DNA of 7,320 nucleotides from JANPBY01 sp031430645 (GTDB lineage: Bacteria; Actinomycetota; Actinomycetes; DATJPE01). The stretch is taken from NCBI GenBank assembly GCA_031430645.1, contig JANPBY010000097.1, forward strand, positions 1-7,320. Reading direction: 5' to 3'. Below are positions 5,655 through 7,320 of this stretch, one piece after another. The notes beneath the pieces were generated by a model. The model worked only from the letters and a program-made list of their open reading frames with translations. It did no database searches and was not told the origin of the DNA. A program made the translations under genes and the position numbers. Position 1 is the first letter of the stretch, and each line of letters opens with the position of its first letter.

Positions 5655-6676
5655 CGGAGGTCGCCGTCGCCACCGAAACGCAGGAGTCCGTGCCGGCGTG
5701 CGTAGGAAACGGCCAGCCATCCTGCGGCGATCAGACCGAGTCCTAGGGCGATCCTTGGGACCAGTGAGGGACCGGTAGCGGGCAACGAGCCGTCATCTGT
5801 GCCATCGGTGTCACTCGCGCTTACGGTGAAGTCCACGGTCACGGTCTGGTCAGCACCCTCGAAGACCAGCGTGTGAGCCCCCGCCTCGAGATCGGCGGGG
5901 ACGGTGAAGTCGTAAATGACCAGACCGTCGGCGTCAGCCGTGGTGGGGTCGAGAGTGGTCGGTGTCGAGTTGAGCGTGACCGTGACTTCCTCATCGGCCG
6001 TGAACCCGTCCGCAACGACGGTCACCGCCTGGCCGTTGACCAGGTCCGGGTTCGCGCCGAGCTCCGTGCCGTCCGCATCGGTGATCACCACCGTTCCCTC
6101 GCCGGATTCGCTCGACGATGGACTCGCCGAGCTTGACGGTGATGGGCTCGTCGACGCCGAAGGGCTCGACGAGGACGAGGGTGAAGGAGTCGGGCTGGGG
6201 CCGCCGCCCGCGGGCGAGGTGTACGTCGTTGGCGAGGAGAAGGTGACCGGCGCGGCGAACGTCCTGAGGACGTTGCTCAGGTCGTCCTGACAGATGGCCT
6301 TGGCGGTGTAGGTACCGGACAGCGTCGAGAAGCCCGCGTCAGCGGCAGCGTCCTGGAAGGAGATTGACGCCTCGAAGCTGAAGGCCGAGGTAGACAAGCC
6401 GATGTTCCCCGGCGCTCCGATGAGTTGCCCTTCCGCAGGGAACGAACCGCCGAACATCATGGCCGCAAACGACGTAGCAGCCGCCGGGCAGCCGGCGCTC
6501 AGCACAAAGGTGGGTGAGACCTGGTTGGTCCCCGAGGATGGCGTGATGGTCATGTCCTGATCGGCTGCCTGCGCAGGAGCCGCCCCGATCAGGGCGGCTC
6601 CCGCGACCAGCATCGCGGCACCGAACGCATGCACGGACCGGCGAGCAAGCCGGGTCGTGCGGGTGATACGGGGCAT
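5651..6676 (-). CDS. Secreted LPXTG (LPATG) cell-wall-anchored Ig-like surface protein
   Basis: A 341-residue exported protein. Residues 1-37 form a signal peptide: basic MPRITRTTRLARRS, a hydrophobic core, and a likely cut after AQA37. Residues 38-150 form a beta-rich domain with two cysteines (63 and 129) that could form a disulfide. Residues 159-194 are a Ser/Pro/Thr linker. Residues 199-287 form an Ig-like module (GQAVTVVADGF, EEVTVTLNSTP, ADADG, FTVPADLEAGAHTLVF) of a type common before sorting signals in actinobacteria. LPATG (298-302; 5771-5785) is followed by a membrane segment, arginines and an unusually long tail ending RFGGDGDLR. The ATG at 6676 has AAAGGAG (6692-6686) with 9-nt spacing. 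It starts 38 nt after the previous LPXTG gene. Ligand unknown. Confidence 0.88.
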   Translation of the reverse strand: MPRITRTTRLARRSVHAFGAAMLVAGAALIGAAPAQAADQDMTITPSSGTNQVSPTFVLSAGCPAAATSFAAMMFGGSFPAEGQLIGAPGNIGLSTSAFSFEASISFQDAAADAGFSTLSGTYTAKAICQDDLSNVLRTFAAPVTFSSPTTYTSPAGGGPSPTPSPSSSSSPSASTSPSPSSSASPSSSESGEGTVVITDADGTELGANPDLVNGQAVTVVADGFTADEEVTVTLNSTPTTLDPTTADADGLVIYDFTVPADLEAGAHTLVFEGADQTVTVDFTVSASDTDGTDDGSLPATGPSLVPRIALGLGLIAAGWLAVSYARRHGLLRFGGDGDLR

Positions 6677-6714
6677 GCGGTGAATCTCCTTTAGGTGGGT
6701 CGAGCGCGAGCCGG

Positions 6715-7320
6715 TCAGGAGATCCGGCGGGAGATGACGAGCGCTCCGGCACCGGCCACCAGTGCACCGAGAGCGAACAGGCCCAGGGTCCCCACGTTCC
6801 CGCCGGTGGACGGCAGCTCCCCGGAATCGTCGCCGGCGGCAGCCACCTGGAAGGGCACCGTCACCGAGGTGCTCGAGCCGGCCAGGACCAGGGTGTGCGC
6901 GCCAGCCTCGAGACTCGTCGGGACGGTGAAGACGTAGGTCACCGAGCCGTCAGCATCCGCAGTGACGCTGCCGAGAAGCATCGGAGTGGAGTTCACGGTC
7001 ACCGTGACCTCCTCGCCGGCCGCGAAACCAGAGGCTTCGACCGTCACCGTCTGACCCGCGTCCAGCGTCGGGTCACTGCCGAGCTGCGCGCCCGACTCGT
7101 CGGTCACGACGGCCGCCCCGGTCGACTGTGTCGGGGTCGGGGTTGGCGTGGGACTCGGAGACGCAGTCACCGTCGGGGAAGGCGTCGGAGACGCAGTCAC
7201 AGTCGGATTCGGAGTCGGAGTCGGAGTCGGAGTCGGAGTCGGAGACGCAGTCACCGTCGGAGTGGGCGTGGGCGTCGCAGTCACCGTCGGCGTGGGCGTA
7301 GGGGTGGGCGTCGGCGTGGG
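6715..7320 (-). CDS. LPXTG (LPSTG) surface protein with Thr/Pro-rich stalk (partial, 5' end beyond window)
   Basis: C-terminal part of a wall-anchored protein. The reading frame stays open to the right edge; the GTG at 7284 lies inside the repeats and is not a credible start. Visible in order are a Thr/Pro-rich stalk with recurring TVTASP units, an Ig-like module (GQTVTVEASGF, EEVTVTVNSTP, TADADGSVTYVFTVP, LEAGAHTLVL), LPSTG (6802-6816), a membrane segment (LGLFALGALVAGAGALVI) and a short basic tail SRRIS. The Ig-like module is roughly 60% identical by eye, without gaps over about 88 residues, to the one in the next gene. The N-terminal, function-defining part is outside the window; a binding protein such as PstS is possible given pstB downstream, but this is speculation. 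Confidence 0.85.
   Translation of the reverse strand, partial: PTPTPTPTPTPTVTATPTPTPTVTASPTPTPTPTPTPNPTVTASPTPSPTVTASPSPTPTPTPTQSTGAAVVTDESGAQLGSDPTLDAGQTVTVEASGFAAGEEVTVTVNSTPMLLGSVTADADGSVTYVFTVPTSLEAGAHTLVLAGSSTSVTVPFQVAAAGDDSGELPSTGGNVGTLGLFALGALVAGAGALVISRRIS
7120..7320 (-). repeat. Low-complexity coding repeats of the Thr/Pro stalk
   Basis: Two nested repeats lie here. GGAGTC occurs as five perfect tandem copies at 7211-7240, with one-mismatch copies on both sides. The 20-mer GGAGACGCAGTCACCGTCGG occurs at 7157-7176 and 7241-7260, with variants at 7187-7206 (one mismatch) and 7271-7290 (two mismatches). Spacings of 30, 54 and 30 bp are all multiples of three, keeping the protein frame and encoding TVTASP blocks amid (TP)n. 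Such tracts may vary in length between strains. Confidence 0.85.

Noticed and set aside
5655..5720. ATG at 5720 as start of the sortase-like gene
   Set aside because: It would overlap the upstream LPXTG gene by 70 nt, it adds an Arg-rich stretch with no sortase counterpart, and it has no well-placed Shine-Dalgarno. TTG at 5654 overlapping the stop is preferred, with low certainty.
6677..6714. Pho box upstream of the surface-protein / pstB genes
   Set aside because: Only a single TTCACC-like half-site is visible, with no direct repeat at helical spacing.
7157..7290. Repeated 20-mers with 30-bp spacing resembling a CRISPR array
   Set aside because: Spacings are irregular multiples of three, the intervening sequence is itself repetitive, and the frame encodes a continuous Thr/Pro stalk ending in a sorting signal.

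Overview
The window looks like a chromosomal segment of a high-GC actinobacterium (Actinomycetota). The evidence is strong GC bias at third codon positions, an HU protein with an Ala/Lys/Pro-rich tail, and the gene order HU gene, leuD, leuC and a divergent IclR-type regulator. The same order is known from Mycobacterium (hupB-leuD-leuC-Rv2989) and Streptomyces (hupS-leuD-leuC-ndgR). A finer placement, for example in Propionibacteriales, would be a guess.

Left part, 1-3354. A partial HU gene runs off the left edge on the minus strand. A 178-bp intergenic stretch follows, holding a plausible HU promoter and several inverted repeats. Then come leuD and leuC (minus strand), the two subunits of 3-isopropylmalate dehydratase. 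An IclR-family regulator (NdgR/LtbR type) is divergent from leuC. Only about 52 bp separate leuC from the regulator, and this gap holds a perfect 19-bp interrupted palindrome (7-bp arms, 5-bp spacer), the obvious candidate operator. The regulator has no ribosome binding site, and its predicted transcription start falls on its ATG, so it may be leaderless.

Right part, 3326-7320, all minus strand and closely spaced, so probably one transcription unit. In transcription order it contains: the C-terminal part of a surface protein with a Thr/Pro repeat stalk, an Ig-like module and an LPSTG sorting signal (running off the right edge); a complete secreted protein with a paralogous module and an LPATG sorting signal; a membrane protein with a sortase fold; pstB, the ATPase of the phosphate ABC transporter; and a short ORF of the arsenate reductase / low-molecular-weight phosphatase fold.

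Two things stand out. First, the sortase-like protein has Arg where the catalytic His belongs and Ala where the catalytic Cys belongs, yet it sits directly after two LPXTG proteins and before pstB. It looks like a conserved pseudo-sortase built into a phosphate-uptake locus. Second, the phosphatase-like ORF has a recognisable C-terminal two thirds but no intact CX5R loop in any frame. A 10-bp tandem duplication lies exactly where the loop should be, suggesting frame disruption. The pst permease and binding-protein genes are not in the window and may lie beyond position 7320.
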